A stretch of DNA of 64,000 nt from SHZL01 sp963784425 (lineage in GTDB: Bacteria > Pseudomonadota > Gammaproteobacteria > Xanthomonadales > SZUA-36): positions 1 through 64,000 of the forward strand of contig CAWARM010000018.1 of assembly GCA_963784425.1 (NCBI GenBank), in the 5' to 3' direction. Of this stretch, positions 38,192 through 47,240 are shown piece by piece. Position 1 is the first letter of the stretch; each line of letters starts with the position of its first letter. A model generated the notes under the pieces. That model saw nothing but the letters and a program-made list of their open reading frames with translations, had not been told where the DNA came from and did no database searches. The position numbers and the translations under genes are program-made.

Positions 38192-38584
38192 ATGCTACGT
38201 ACGTTTTTGCCTTTTGTCCTCGTCGGCCTGGGCAGCATGGTGGGTGGTGTGAGCCGCTACTGCATGACTTTGCTGACGCAAAATATTGCGGTCTTCAGCA
38301 TTCCCTACGGCACGCTGATTTCCAACACCGCTGGCTGCCTGGTGATCGGTATAATTGCCGGCATCAGCGGCAAAACGGAGCTCCTTTCCACGGAGATGCG
38401 TTTGCTGCTCGCCACGGGGTTCTGCGGCGGTTTTACTACGATGTCCTCGTTTGTCTACGAACTGGCGCAGTTCGCACAGGACAAGGAGTTCTACTATGCG
38501 TCTTTCTACTTCACGGCCACGCTGGCCGGGGCCGGCCTGGCGTTTACACTGGGCCTGTTGCTCAGTGAACTGATATTGAGGTGA
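38192..38584 (+). CDS. crcB: Fluoride ion exporter CrcB/Fluc
   Basis: ATG 38192 gives the proper short first helix (LRTFLPFVLVGLGSMVGGVSRY); the earlier opening at 38111 is not family-like. The 130-residue protein has four membrane helices and the signature GFCGGFTTMSSFVYEL, with the Phe/Thr/Ser residues that line the fluoride pore, and the central Asn in SNTAGC. Fluc channels work as antiparallel dimers exporting F-. A DUF190 gene follows 3 bp downstream, a frequent pairing. No fluoride riboswitch could be recognised upstream. Confidence 0.95.
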   Translation: MLRTFLPFVLVGLGSMVGGVSRYCMTLLTQNIAVFSIPYGTLISNTAGCLVIGIIAGISGKTELLSTEMRLLLATGFCGGFTTMSSFVYELAQFAQDKEFYYASFYFTATLAGAGLAFTLGLLLSELILR

Positions 38585-38587
38585 TTC

Positions 38588-38944
38588 TTGGAGATTTCCG
38601 GGCAAGCGGTGTTGTTGAGGATTTTCATCGGCGAGAGTGACAAACTGGGCCACGTGCCGCTGTTTGAAGCGATCGTCAAGCAGGCCCGCGATGCGGGGCT
38701 GGCCGGCGCCACGGTGCTCAAAGGCGTGCTGGGATTCGGTGCAAGCGCCCGCATCCGCACCACCAAGATTCTGGATCTGTCCGCCGATCTTTCCATGGTG
38801 GTGGAAATCGTTGACGAAGAAAGCAAAGTTGATGCCTTTCAACCGCTGCTTACGGGACTTTTTGACCAAGCCAACTGCGGTGGACTGGTGACGTTGGAGA
38901 AAATCCGGGTGGTTCACTACGTGCCGGAAAAGGGCGTGCACTAA
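38588..38944 (+). CDS. DUF190 PII-like protein
   Basis: Read from TTG 38588, 3 bp after crcB. The 118-residue protein has the DUF190 pattern: AVLLRIFIGESDKLGHVPLFEAIVKQARDAGLAGATVLKGVLGFG and a C-terminal VTLEKIRVVHY. DUF190 proteins share the PII trimeric fold and often accompany CrcB, so a regulatory or nucleotide-sensing role for the fluoride exporter is plausible. The malate synthase gene begins 1 bp after the stop. Confidence 0.9.
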   Translation: MEISGQAVLLRIFIGESDKLGHVPLFEAIVKQARDAGLAGATVLKGVLGFGASARIRTTKILDLSADLSMVVEIVDEESKVDAFQPLLTGLFDQANCGGLVTLEKIRVVHYVPEKGVH

Positions 38945-38945
38945 A

Positions 38946-40553
38946 ATGAATGAAAGATCCGCCTCGAACCAGACCACCCGAAGCGCTGCGCTGGTGATTA
39001 CTGCGCAGGCTGAGTCACAAGATGAAATTCTTACTCCGGGTGCCTTGTCCCTGCTGGCCACCCTGGTGGCTGATTTTACTGCGGAGCGTGATCGTCTGCT
39101 GCTGGAACGAGTGCGCCGGCAGCAGGCCATCAACCAGGGTGCAACGCTCGATTTTCTGGACGAAACCCTGTCCATACGCGAGGGGGATTGGGTGGTAGCA
39201 CCGCTGCCACCGGAAGCGCTCGACCGGCGCGTCGAGATCACCGGGCCGGTCAGCCGCAAGATGGTGATCAATGCCCTCAACTCGGGCGCCCAGGTGTTCA
39301 TGGCGGATTTTGAAGACGCCAATTCACCCACCTGGGCCAATTGCATCGAGGGCCACATAAACCTGCGTGATGCGGTCAATGGCAGCATTGAATTTGACGG
39401 TGGCGCGGGCAAGCGTTATCGCCTCAATGACAAGACTGCGCTGCTCATGGTGCGCCCGCGCGGCTGGCACCTGCCGGAAAACCATGTCCTTGGTGACGGA
39501 AATGCGATTCCCGGTGCGCTATTCGATTTCGCCCTGTTCCTGTTTCACAATCACGCGGCGCTCGCTGCCCGCGGCATGCACCCGTTTTTCTACTTGCCCA
39601 AGATGGAACATTACCTCGAAGCGCGTTTGTGGAACGATGTGATTTCCCGCGCCGAGCAGATACTCGGCCTGGCGCACGGAACGGTTAAAGTAACCGTATT
39701 GATTGAGACCTTGCCCGCCGCATTCCAGATGGACGAAATCCTGTTTGAGCTGAAGGATCGCATCCAGGGCCTCAATTGCGGCCGCTGGGATTACATCTTC
39801 AGCTACATCAAGACACTGCGCGACAAACCGGAATACCTTCTGCCCGATCGCGCGCAGATCACCATGGACAAGGGCTTTCTGAACGCCTACTCCCTGCTCC
39901 TGATCAAGACCTGCCATCGCCGCAAAGCCATGGCCCTTGGTGGCATGGCAGCCCAGATCCCGATCAAGAACGATGCTGCTGCCAACGAGGTGGCGCTGGC
40001 CAAGGTACGCGCCGACAAGCAGCGCGAAGCAAGCGCCGGCCACGATGGCACCTGGGTGGCACACCCGGGACTGGTGCCCATTGCGCGGGCCGAGTTTGAT
40101 GCCGTGATGAGCGGGCCAAACCAGCTCCAGCGTCTGCGCGACGATGTGCAGATCAGCGCCGGGGACCTGCTAAGACCGGTGAGCGGAACCATTACCGGGC
40201 ATGGCTTCAGCAGCAATATCCGCATCGCCCTGTTGTACCTGCAGGCCTGGCTGGGTGGCAACGGCTGTGTCCCCATCGATAACCTGATGGAGGATGCCGC
40301 AACCGCCGAGATATCCCGCGCGCAATTGTGGCAGTGGCTGCGCAATCCTGCTGCGCAGCTGGAAAATGGCAGTCGCATTGATTCCGCCATGTACCGTGCG
40401 GAGCGCTCCAGGATCCTGGACGATTTGCTGCAGCAGGCGGGCGCGGGAGAATCTGCGCAATTGCTTAAGGCTGCAGAACTAATGGACAGGCTGGTGCTGA
40501 ACGATGAGTTCGCAACGTTCCTGACGCTGGATGCTTACGCGGCGATCTGTTAG
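38946..40553 (+). CDS. aceB: Malate synthase A
   Basis: The 535-residue protein condenses glyoxylate with acetyl-CoA to malate. Identity is clear from VFMADFEDANSPTWANCIEG, the signature GLNCGRWDYIFSYIK, YSLLLIKTCHRRKAMALGGMAAQIP and HDGTWVAHPGLVP. Length matches the A isoform (about 530). The glyoxylate may come from isocitrate lyase, which is not in this window, or from ureidoglycolate, the product of the purine cluster downstream. It is followed by a strong inverted repeat that can terminate it. The expression link to the two genes before it is suggested by 1-3 bp spacing but may be incidental. Confidence 0.96.
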   Translation: MNERSASNQTTRSAALVITAQAESQDEILTPGALSLLATLVADFTAERDRLLLERVRRQQAINQGATLDFLDETLSIREGDWVVAPLPPEALDRRVEITGPVSRKMVINALNSGAQVFMADFEDANSPTWANCIEGHINLRDAVNGSIEFDGGAGKRYRLNDKTALLMVRPRGWHLPENHVLGDGNAIPGALFDFALFLFHNHAALAARGMHPFFYLPKMEHYLEARLWNDVISRAEQILGLAHGTVKVTVLIETLPAAFQMDEILFELKDRIQGLNCGRWDYIFSYIKTLRDKPEYLLPDRAQITMDKGFLNAYSLLLIKTCHRRKAMALGGMAAQIPIKNDAAANEVALAKVRADKQREASAGHDGTWVAHPGLVPIARAEFDAVMSGPNQLQRLRDDVQISAGDLLRPVSGTITGHGFSSNIRIALLYLQAWLGGNGCVPIDNLMEDAATAEISRAQLWQWLRNPAAQLENGSRIDSAMYRAERSRILDDLLQQAGAGESAQLLKAAELMDRLVLNDEFATFLTLDAYAAIC

Positions 40554-40558
40554 ATCTT

Positions 40559-40617
40559 AATAAAGGGGACGGGGCACATTAACTGCAAGGTAATTAATGT
40601 GCCCCGTCCCCTTTATT
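40559..40617. terminator. Perfect 24-bp inverted repeat acting as bidirectional terminator
   Basis: Two exactly complementary 24-nt arms (40559-40582 and 40594-40617) flank an 11-nt loop. The arms contain AAAGGGGACGGGGCACATTAA. The structure ends with TTTATT on the plus strand and an equivalent on the minus strand. It lies between the convergent aceB and TolB/TPR genes, and its right arm contains the TPR gene's stop codon (40613-40615). Its shape resembles dispersed REP-like repeats; no transposase is adjacent. Confidence 0.85.
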
Positions 40618-42223
40618 CGCTCCCCGGCGCTGCGTGGATCCGATTAAGGATGGCCTTATATCTGGGATCTTCGCGCAGCGCAGCCAGGTCGTCATCGTGC
40701 TCTATCCATGCGAGATTACCTCGTCCATTACTCACTGCGCGGTCCAGCAGTTCCAGCGCCTTATCCTTGTCGTCAAGAATGGCGAAGGCGCACGCGCCAT
40801 TGTAGGCGGCGATATAGCTGTTGGGCCTCACGGCAAGCGCCTGTTCTACCAGTTCCCTGGTGCGCGCTTTATCACCCAAATAGGCGGCCCCGACAGCAGC
40901 GCGCCCGAGGGCGGCCTCGTCGTCCGGATGGTTCCGAAGGTAGCGCTCCAATGACCGCATCATTTGGATTGACGCCTGGTGTCCTTCTTCGTGTTCGCCG
41001 ATCTGCCTCAATGCCATCGAAAGCATACCCAGCGGGGTGTATTCCTCTGGTGCCAGCCGTGCGGCCATACGAAACTGTACAACCGCCTGGCGGGGCTGGC
41101 CCAGGCTCAATTGATGGCGTCCGAACTGGTAATAAGTGTAATAGGACGTCGGGTTGAGCCGAATTGCTTCCTCGAAATCTCTGTTTGCCAATTCAGCCTG
41201 GCCCTGCATCGACCTCAAGCAAGCCCGGGCAACGAACGCCTCCGGCATCCAGGGCTCGAGTTCGAGGGCGCGGCGGCTGGCGGCAAACGCTTCGTCGTAC
41301 TCCTCGGGGGTCATTTCGACGGTCACGCCCTTAACAGCCATGGCGTTGGCGAGGCCGGCATGCGCCTGGGCGAAGTTCGCATCCTCTTTGACGGCCCGGC
41401 GGAACATGTCCACCGCCTCGATGTTGCCGCTGTAGGCGTGCAGCAAATGCTGCCCTTTCAGGAACCAGTCATAGGCGAGTCCGTTACTGGTGCCACCCCG
41501 TCCCAGGAGCTGTGTCTCGCGGGGGCTCAACGACACCTTGAGCGCGTCGACCATGCGCTGGGCTATTTCGGTCTGGATCGCAAACACGTCTTCAAGTTTC
41601 CGGTCGTAGCTCTGGGACCAAATGTGGTAGCCGTCTGAGGTATTCAGCAGCTGCGCGGTAATGCGAACCTGATCGCCGGCCCGGCGCACGCTGCCTTCGA
41701 GCACGGAGCCCACACCCAGCTCGCGCCCGATTTTTCGTATATCGACGTTGTGGCCTTTATACTGAAAGGACGAAGTGCGCGATGCCACGCGCAAGCCGCG
41801 GACTACGCAGAGTGCGTTGATGATTTCTTCGGCCATGCCGTCGCAAAAGTACTCCTGGTCGTGTGCCGCACTCATGTCCGCGAACGGCAAAATGGCCACC
41901 GATTCCGCCGAAAGTGCCGGCGTGGTCAGTTTCGCGGCTGAATCTCCCTCGGTACCTTCGGTTGTTGCCTTTGGTGAGGACGGAGTGAGTTCAATGCCCG
42001 ATGGAGTCAGGTCAAACACCCAGGCGAGTACGAAGACGAGGGGAAAGCCGAGAATCAGCAGTGAGATGACCAGGCTGATCGTCCACGCAGGCAGCCCCAT
42101 GGGCACGAACGTGATGTCGGCCACCTGGAGCAGCACCCAGGCAACAACAAGATAAGCGAAGGCGACACGGAACACTTTTCGGCGTCGCAGTTCGGTTAAC
42201 CACCGCAGTGCCCATGACTTCAT
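40613..42223 (-). CDS. Membrane-anchored TolB-like/TPR protein (paralogue)
   Basis: The 536-residue protein shares the layout of the one at 4720-6345: two N-terminal membrane helices (LTELRRRKVFRVAFAYLVVAWVLLQ, then LVISLLILGFPLVFVLAWVFDLTPSG), a linker, a TolB-N/FlgO-like domain (about 110-230; SVAILPFADMSA, YFCDGMAEEII, LEGSVRRAGDQVRITAQLL) and TPR-like repeats to the end. The stop codon falls inside a 24-bp inverted repeat. No catalytic domain is visible. It probably acts as an inner-membrane scaffold or regulator; it is divergent from nothing obvious and follows the purine genes by 130 bp. Confidence 0.8.
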   Translation of the reverse strand: MKSWALRWLTELRRRKVFRVAFAYLVVAWVLLQVADITFVPMGLPAWTISLVISLLILGFPLVFVLAWVFDLTPSGIELTPSSPKATTEGTEGDSAAKLTTPALSAESVAILPFADMSAAHDQEYFCDGMAEEIINALCVVRGLRVASRTSSFQYKGHNVDIRKIGRELGVGSVLEGSVRRAGDQVRITAQLLNTSDGYHIWSQSYDRKLEDVFAIQTEIAQRMVDALKVSLSPRETQLLGRGGTSNGLAYDWFLKGQHLLHAYSGNIEAVDMFRRAVKEDANFAQAHAGLANAMAVKGVTVEMTPEEYDEAFAASRRALELEPWMPEAFVARACLRSMQGQAELANRDFEEAIRLNPTSYYTYYQFGRHQLSLGQPRQAVVQFRMAARLAPEEYTPLGMLSMALRQIGEHEEGHQASIQMMRSLERYLRNHPDDEAALGRAAVGAAYLGDKARTRELVEQALAVRPNSYIAAYNGACAFAILDDKDKALELLDRAVSNGRGNLAWIEHDDDLAALREDPRYKAILNRIHAAPGSE

Positions 42224-42353
42224 GATCGTTCTCGTTTGTGGACATGTCGGTACATTGCAAGGAAGTATTAACTACCATTTTGGACCCTCCGACAAGTACC
42301 GGGAATTGATTCCAGCCAAGGTGTAGTTCCGCTGTGAACCGGAAAGCGGTCTT

Positions 42354-42866
42354 TCAGTTAGTGGCTGGCAACTTCTCCACCACCAGTGCCTGTGCCAGGC
42401 GGTGTTCCGCATAATTTTCTCCCGGACCCATGCGGTCAATGATGAGGTAGTCTCCAGGTTCATCCAGGTTGATCAGGTAGTGATGCCACACGCCCTTGCG
42501 ATAGTTCACGCCCTGGTGTCCGTTGCTGTAAAACGCCCTGACATCCGTCGGCCCAGGTGCGATGCCGGCAGCGGCAACCACGACCAGGAAGGGCCGCTGG
42601 TGCAAAGGTATGAAAGCCTGGCTACCCAGCGGGTGATGCTCCAGTACTTCGATGCGCAGGGGCAGGGCTATGGTCCTGCTGTGATACAGGTGCAGTGAGG
42701 TCCGGCCGCCCTCATCAGCGGTATCGAACGCCGCGAGGTCAGAATATTTTTGCGTGTGCCCCGCATTGATTTCCTGCGGATCGGCGCCCTTTTTCTCGAT
42801 GACATCGCCGAAGCGTGCAAAAGCCTCTGCAGTCAATGGTTCTGGCACCAGCGTGATAGCGCTCAT
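42354..42866 (-). CDS. allA: Ureidoglycolate lyase
   Basis: ATG 42866 was chosen because AGGAGG lies 5 bp upstream; a GTG two codons earlier is in frame. The 170-residue protein has the cupin-type AllA fold with TLVPEPLTAEAFARFGDVIE, the LHLYHSR and HHPLGSQAFIPL strands, and YRKGVWHHYLINLDEPGDYLIIDR. It splits ureidoglycolate to glyoxylate and urea, the last step from allantoate. It is the last gene of the alc-uraD-puuE set, 10 bp after alc. Confidence 0.93.
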   Translation of the reverse strand: MSAITLVPEPLTAEAFARFGDVIEKKGADPQEINAGHTQKYSDLAAFDTADEGGRTSLHLYHSRTIALPLRIEVLEHHPLGSQAFIPLHQRPFLVVVAAAGIAPGPTDVRAFYSNGHQGVNYRKGVWHHYLINLDEPGDYLIIDRMGPGENYAEHRLAQALVVEKLPATN

Positions 42867-42876
42867 ATCCACCTCC

Positions 42877-43875
42877 TTAACTCAACTCACCCAGCAGTTT
42901 TAGCCGGCTGATCCCGCCGTCGGGATAGATATCCAGTCGCACATGACTGACCGGACCGGCATCCAGCACTTCTTTTTCGAAAACGTTTGGTTGGTCCGGC
43001 CCCAGCTCCACGGGAGGCAGGATGATCTTCCAGTAACTGCCGGACTGGCTGACTTCATAATCCGGCAGATCGTCCAGCAGTGCTCCATGCAGTGAACATC
43101 GTGCGGGATAATTGCCTTTGAAAAACGCGGTATCCACGGTGACCTGGCGAATGCGGCCCGCGTGGCCCAGCTTGAGAATCACCCAGTCATTGCCCGGGTC
43201 ACGCCGCCGCCGGGTTTCCCAGCCATCCCCCATGTTGACGCCCCGCCCCGGTGCGATGAGATTGGACATGTGGCCAAAGTGCATGTCGTTGCAGGCCAGC
43301 GCCCGCCCGCCGTGTTGCATGGCAGCGAGGTCTACCCGGTCATTTGCCGGCACGGCACTCCAGTCAAAATGCGCCACGCCGTAAACACGCAGCCGGGCCA
43401 CGCCCCCATCCGGGTAAATGTTCAGGCGCAGGTGCGTCCAGGTGCGATCATCGGCTACCGGCAGGTAGTGGTGTGCATTGCCGGCCAGCGCGGTTTTCGC
43501 AATCAATTCCTGCCACTGAGTGTGTGCATCCGGTGCTGTGCTGCCGTGGCAGGCATCCAGCGAGGCGTGGGGCGGGTAGTTGCCAGTAAAAAATGCAGTG
43601 TCGATATCCACGCCGTGAATGGTTCCAGGGCAAATCCTGATCACGCAGGAGTCATGGCCGGGAGTGCGCTTGCGGCGGCTTTCCCAGCCATCCATCCACT
43701 TGCCGTGATCATCGTACTTGTCTGCGATAAACACCGGGTCAGAGGGATCAATCAGGCGTTCTTTGGGGGCGAAAAAGTCATCCGATGCGGCAATGACCTG
43801 CGCTCCCAGCCTTGGCTGGGCCAGGTCGATATACCGGACTGCGAAGTCGGGACGCCGCGGGGGCGCATCACTCAC
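42877..43875 (-). CDS. alc: Allantoicase
   Basis: I start at GTG 43875, which overlaps the uraD stop as GTGA; the long open stretch upstream is antisense-like and not family sequence. The 332-residue enzyme has two homologous jelly-roll halves, seen as DGWESRRKRTPGHDS with TAFFTGNYPPHASLDA in the first and DGWETRRRRDPGNDW with TAFFKGNYPARCSLHG in the second. It converts allantoate to ureidoglycolate and urea. Its neighbours uraD and allA catalyse adjacent steps. Confidence 0.94.
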   Translation of the reverse strand: MSDAPPRRPDFAVRYIDLAQPRLGAQVIAASDDFFAPKERLIDPSDPVFIADKYDDHGKWMDGWESRRKRTPGHDSCVIRICPGTIHGVDIDTAFFTGNYPPHASLDACHGSTAPDAHTQWQELIAKTALAGNAHHYLPVADDRTWTHLRLNIYPDGGVARLRVYGVAHFDWSAVPANDRVDLAAMQHGGRALACNDMHFGHMSNLIAPGRGVNMGDGWETRRRRDPGNDWVILKLGHAGRIRQVTVDTAFFKGNYPARCSLHGALLDDLPDYEVSQSGSYWKIILPPVELGPDQPNVFEKEVLDAGPVSHVRLDIYPDGGISRLKLLGELS

Positions 43876-44378
43876 GCGTATATTTCCTGCAGGCGGAACA
43901 GGCCGATTTTCATGACTTGCGCCAGTGCTGCCTGGAACTCCTCCTGTTCGGAGTGCTGCAGCCGGGCGCGGAAAATTTCCAGGATCTTCTGCCGCTGGAA
44001 ACCTTTGATGGCGAGGATGAAGGGAAATCCGAATTTCTCCAGGTAGGCTGCATTGAGGCGTTGGAATTCGGCAAATTCTTCCGGGCTGCATTGCTCCAGT
44101 CCCGAGCGGCGCTGTTCGCCACGCGAGGCCACGGTCATTCCCTCCGGGCCCTTGGCGCAGGCCAGTTGCGGGTGTGCACGCAACAGTTCGAGTTTTTGCT
44201 CGGCATCAGCCCGGCGAATTTCATTGCACATCACCTCGTGCATGCCAAACGCCGTGTCGTGGCGGGAGTCCAGGCCATCATTCCAGACGTTCTCCGCAAT
44301 CCACGGGGAGTGCTCGAACACATGGCCAAACGTGTCCATAAATTCCTCTCGATCCATTTCGCCCGGCTCAATTTTCAT
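43872..44378 (-). CDS. uraD: OHCU decarboxylase
   Basis: ATG 44378 overlaps the puuE stop (ATGA) and gives the 168-residue family product. The catalytic His sits in RAHPQLACAK, and the FPFILAIKG strand with the SEQEEFQAALAQVMKIGLFRL helix is conserved. It decarboxylates OHCU to S-allantoin, completing urate breakdown after PuuD and HiuH. Stop and start overlaps on both sides (ATGA with puuE, GTGA with alc) show tight translational coupling of the three genes. Confidence 0.94.
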   Translation of the reverse strand: MKIEPGEMDREEFMDTFGHVFEHSPWIAENVWNDGLDSRHDTAFGMHEVMCNEIRRADAEQKLELLRAHPQLACAKGPEGMTVASRGEQRRSGLEQCSPEEFAEFQRLNAAYLEKFGFPFILAIKGFQRQKILEIFRARLQHSEQEEFQAALAQVMKIGLFRLQEIYA

Positions 44379-45295
44379 GTGCTCGTCATCTCTCCAGGGT
44401 GCTTTGCGTACCAGTGCCGGGCGATATCCAGGCGCCGGCACCACCAGACATCATCATAAGAGCGCACATAGCGCAAGAAGCGCTCCAGTGCAGCATATCG
44501 TCCCGGCCTGCCGGCCAGCCTGCAGTGCAGGCCCACCGACATCATCCTGGGCGTGCCCTGGCCTTCGGCATACAGCACATCAAAGCTGTCTTTCAGGTAT
44601 TGGTAAAACTGTTCGCCACTGTTGAAACCCTGACTGGTCGCAAAGCGCATGTCATTGGCATCGAGCGTGTAGGGTATGACCAGGTGCGGGCGGCCATAGC
44701 TGTTGTCCCACCAGGGCAGGTCATCGTTGTAGTCATCGGCATCGTAGAGAAAGCCACCTTCCTCCACCACCAGCCGGCGGGTATTGGGGCTATTACGGCC
44801 GGTGTACCAGCCCAGCGGGCGCACTCCGGTAGCATGTTCAATGGCTTGTATGGCGAGGCGCATGTGCTCCCGCTCAATGGTCTCATCGACGTACTGGTAG
44901 TCAATCCAGCGGTAGCCGTGGCTGCAGATTTCATGCCCGTCGGCATGCAATGCGACAATGGCCTGGGGGTTTCTCTCCACGGCCATGCCTGCGGCAAAAA
45001 TGGTTGCCGGCACCTGGTAAGTTTCAAACAATTGCCTGAGGCGCCATACGCCCACACGGCTACCGTACTCGTAAATGGATTCCATGCTGCGGTGGCGCAC
45101 GCCCGGGCGCGGTTCGGCACCGATGATTTCAGAGAGAAATGATTCCGCCGCCGCATCCCCATGCAGGATGCAGTTCTCCGCTCCCTCTTCGTAGTTCAGC
45201 ACCACTTGCAGGGCTATGCGTGCACCGTTAGGCCATTGCGGATCGGGTGGATGGGCACCGTATCCGGCGAGGTCTCGCGGGTATTTCTGAGTCAT
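44375..45295 (-). CDS. puuE: Allantoinase, PuuE type (polysaccharide-deacetylase fold)
   Basis: ATG 45295 gives the standard 306-residue product (TQKYPRDLAGYGAHPPDPQWPNGARIALQVVLNYEEG). It belongs to the NodB-fold allantoinases, unrelated to metal-dependent AllB; conserved stretches include RPGVRHRSMESIYEYGSR, HEICSHGYRWIDYQ and GWYTGRNSPNTRRLV. It opens allantoin to allantoate. It is first in the minus-strand set puuE-uraD-alc-allA. The 85 bp to the divergent hiuH gene must hold both promoters. Confidence 0.94.
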   Translation of the reverse strand: MTQKYPRDLAGYGAHPPDPQWPNGARIALQVVLNYEEGAENCILHGDAAAESFLSEIIGAEPRPGVRHRSMESIYEYGSRVGVWRLRQLFETYQVPATIFAAGMAVERNPQAIVALHADGHEICSHGYRWIDYQYVDETIEREHMRLAIQAIEHATGVRPLGWYTGRNSPNTRRLVVEEGGFLYDADDYNDDLPWWDNSYGRPHLVIPYTLDANDMRFATSQGFNSGEQFYQYLKDSFDVLYAEGQGTPRMMSVGLHCRLAGRPGRYAALERFLRYVRSYDDVWWCRRLDIARHWYAKHPGEMTST

Positions 45296-45380
45296 CGGGT
45301 TGTATACTTCTTGGCCTGATGGTAGATCATAGCTTACGTTACGCTGCCATTGCAGCAAAGGCCAATTGTATGGGGAAACC

Positions 45381-45734
45381 ATGGGTGCCTTGACGACACA
45401 CGTACTGGACACGGCAGCAGGAAAACCAGGTGCCGGCATTGAGATCGAGTTATACCGGCTGGGAACGTCGCGACGGTTGTTATTGACCGCTACCACCAAC
45501 AGCGACGGCCGCTGTGACCAGCCTTTGTTGCAAGGCACGGCGCTTGAGCGCGGCCAGTATGAACTGGTGTTCCATGCTGGAGCCTATTTTGCACGGCAGG
45601 CCAGGAAGCAATGCGAAGAGCAACCCTTTCTCGACCAGGTAGTCGTGCGCTTCGGCGTTGCGGATGCGCAGCAGAATTATCATGTGCCGCTGCTGATTTC
45701 ACCGTTTGGCTACACCACCTACAGGGGCAGTTGA
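45381..45734 (+). CDS. hiuH: 5-hydroxyisourate hydrolase (transthyretin-like)
   Basis: ATG 45381 was chosen over a TTG 15 bp upstream because the family begins near here (GALTTHVLDTAAGKPG). The 117-residue protein has the transthyretin-related signature and the C-terminal YRGS tetrapeptide typical of HIU hydrolases, with His and Arg residues expected in the active site (HVLDT, RCDQPL). It hydrolyses 5-hydroxyisourate to OHCU between PuuD and UraD. xdhA follows 6 bp downstream. Confidence 0.95.
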   Translation: MGALTTHVLDTAAGKPGAGIEIELYRLGTSRRLLLTATTNSDGRCDQPLLQGTALERGQYELVFHAGAYFARQARKQCEEQPFLDQVVVRFGVADAQQNYHVPLLISPFGYTTYRGS

Positions 45735-45740
45735 ACCTGT

Positions 45741-47240
45741 ATGCCTGAGTCCATCCGTTTTTTGCTGGGTAATGAGCTGCAGGAGTTGTCCGGCTTCGAT
45801 CCGCAAATGACCGTGCTGGACTGGCTGCGCAACCGGGTGCGCAGAACCGGGACGAAAGAAGGCTGTGCCGAAGGCGATTGCGGTGCCTGCACCGTGGCGG
45901 TCGGCGAAGTGGTTGATGGCGCCATGCGCTACCGGGCATTCAATTCCTGTATCCAGTTACTGCCCGCGCTGGATGGCAAGCAACTGGTGACCGTGGAAGA
46001 CCTTGCCATTACAGGTCCTGCAGGGGAAGTATTGCATCCGGTGCAGCAGGCCATGGTGGACCAGCATGGCGCGCAATGCGGATTCTGCACGCCGGGATTT
46101 GTCATGAGCCTGTTCACCCTGTTCCACCAGCCAAGGATGCAGGCACTCGACCGGCAGCGCATTGACGAGGCCCTGGCCGGTAACCTGTGCCGCTGCACAG
46201 GGTATGCGCCGATCGTTCGCGCAGTGGTGCAGGCAATGGAAGAAGCTCCGGTGGATCAGTTCAGCAACAGGCAGGAGGAGATGGTCGCAAAACTGCAGCC
46301 CCTGCAGCGGGACTCGACGTTGCAGCTCGAATTCCAGGGTCGCCGGTTCTTCGCGCCACGGACATTAGCCGAAGTCTGGGAATTACTACGGCTGTATCCC
46401 GCCGCGCAACTGGTCGCAGGCGCCACTGATGTCGGCCTGTGGATGACCAAGCAGTTGCGGGTATTTGATACCGTGATCAGCCTCTGCCAGGTGAGTGAAT
46501 TGCAGCGCATTGAGCGGAACGAAGCGGCAGGCGCGATTTACATCGGCGCGGCGGTTACCTATACCGATGCGCTGGCCACACTGGTCAGCGCATTTCCGGA
46601 AATGCGCCGGATGCTGAGCCGGCTGGGCGCGGTGCAGGTGCGAAATGCCGGCACCATAGGTGGAAACATTGCCAATGGATCTCCCGTGGGTGACATGCCT
46701 CCCGCCCTGATTGCGCTGGGTGCGCGACTGGTACTGGGCAGTAAGGCAGGCCGGCGCGAATTGCCGCTGGAAGATTTTTTTATCGAATACGGTAAGCAGG
46801 ATCTGCAACCGGGTGAGTGCGTCGAAGCCGTTGTACTACCCCTGCCGGTCGCTGGTCAGCACTTCGCCGTGTACAAGCTTTCCAAGCGTTTTGATCAGGA
46901 TGTCTCGGCGGTGTGTGCTGGCTTCTGTATTCGCCTGCAGGATGGCAAGGTGACTGAGGCCAGGATCTGTTTTGGTGGAATGGCCGGGACACCCTTACGA
47001 GCGAAGTCCACGGAACAGCTACTGCTCGGCCAGCCATGGAACGATGCGACCCTGCCCCAGGTCATGACTCGGGCCCGCGCTGCTCTGGCTGAAGATTATT
47101 CGCCGCTGAGCGACTGGCGGGCCAGTCGTGAATACCGGCTGCTTGCGGCGCAGAATTTACTCCGGCGCTTTTTCCTTGAAACCACATCCACTGCGCCTGC
47201 ACAATTATGTAGCCCGGGACAGGCCGGAACACGGGCATGA
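45741..47240 (+). CDS. xdhA: Xanthine dehydrogenase, Fe-S/FAD subunit
   Basis: The 499-residue subunit has two [2Fe-2S] domains (first: GCAEGDCGACT with Cys at about 42, 47, 50 and 70; second: CGFCTPG and LCRCTGY) and a FAD-binding domain from about 190 (AGATDVGLWMTKQLR, VRNAGTIGGNIANGSPVGDMPPALIAL). Electrons from xanthine oxidation pass from the molybdenum site through these centres to NAD+. Downstream xdhB overlaps by 4 bp (ATGA). Confidence 0.95.
   Translation: MPESIRFLLGNELQELSGFDPQMTVLDWLRNRVRRTGTKEGCAEGDCGACTVAVGEVVDGAMRYRAFNSCIQLLPALDGKQLVTVEDLAITGPAGEVLHPVQQAMVDQHGAQCGFCTPGFVMSLFTLFHQPRMQALDRQRIDEALAGNLCRCTGYAPIVRAVVQAMEEAPVDQFSNRQEEMVAKLQPLQRDSTLQLEFQGRRFFAPRTLAEVWELLRLYPAAQLVAGATDVGLWMTKQLRVFDTVISLCQVSELQRIERNEAAGAIYIGAAVTYTDALATLVSAFPEMRRMLSRLGAVQVRNAGTIGGNIANGSPVGDMPPALIALGARLVLGSKAGRRELPLEDFFIEYGKQDLQPGECVEAVVLPLPVAGQHFAVYKLSKRFDQDVSAVCAGFCIRLQDGKVTEARICFGGMAGTPLRAKSTEQLLLGQPWNDATLPQVMTRARAALAEDYSPLSDWRASREYRLLAAQNLLRRFFLETTSTAPAQLCSPGQAGTRA

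Noticed and set aside
43162..44046. 294-codon plus-strand frame
   Set aside because: Antisense to alc and uraD, both well supported.
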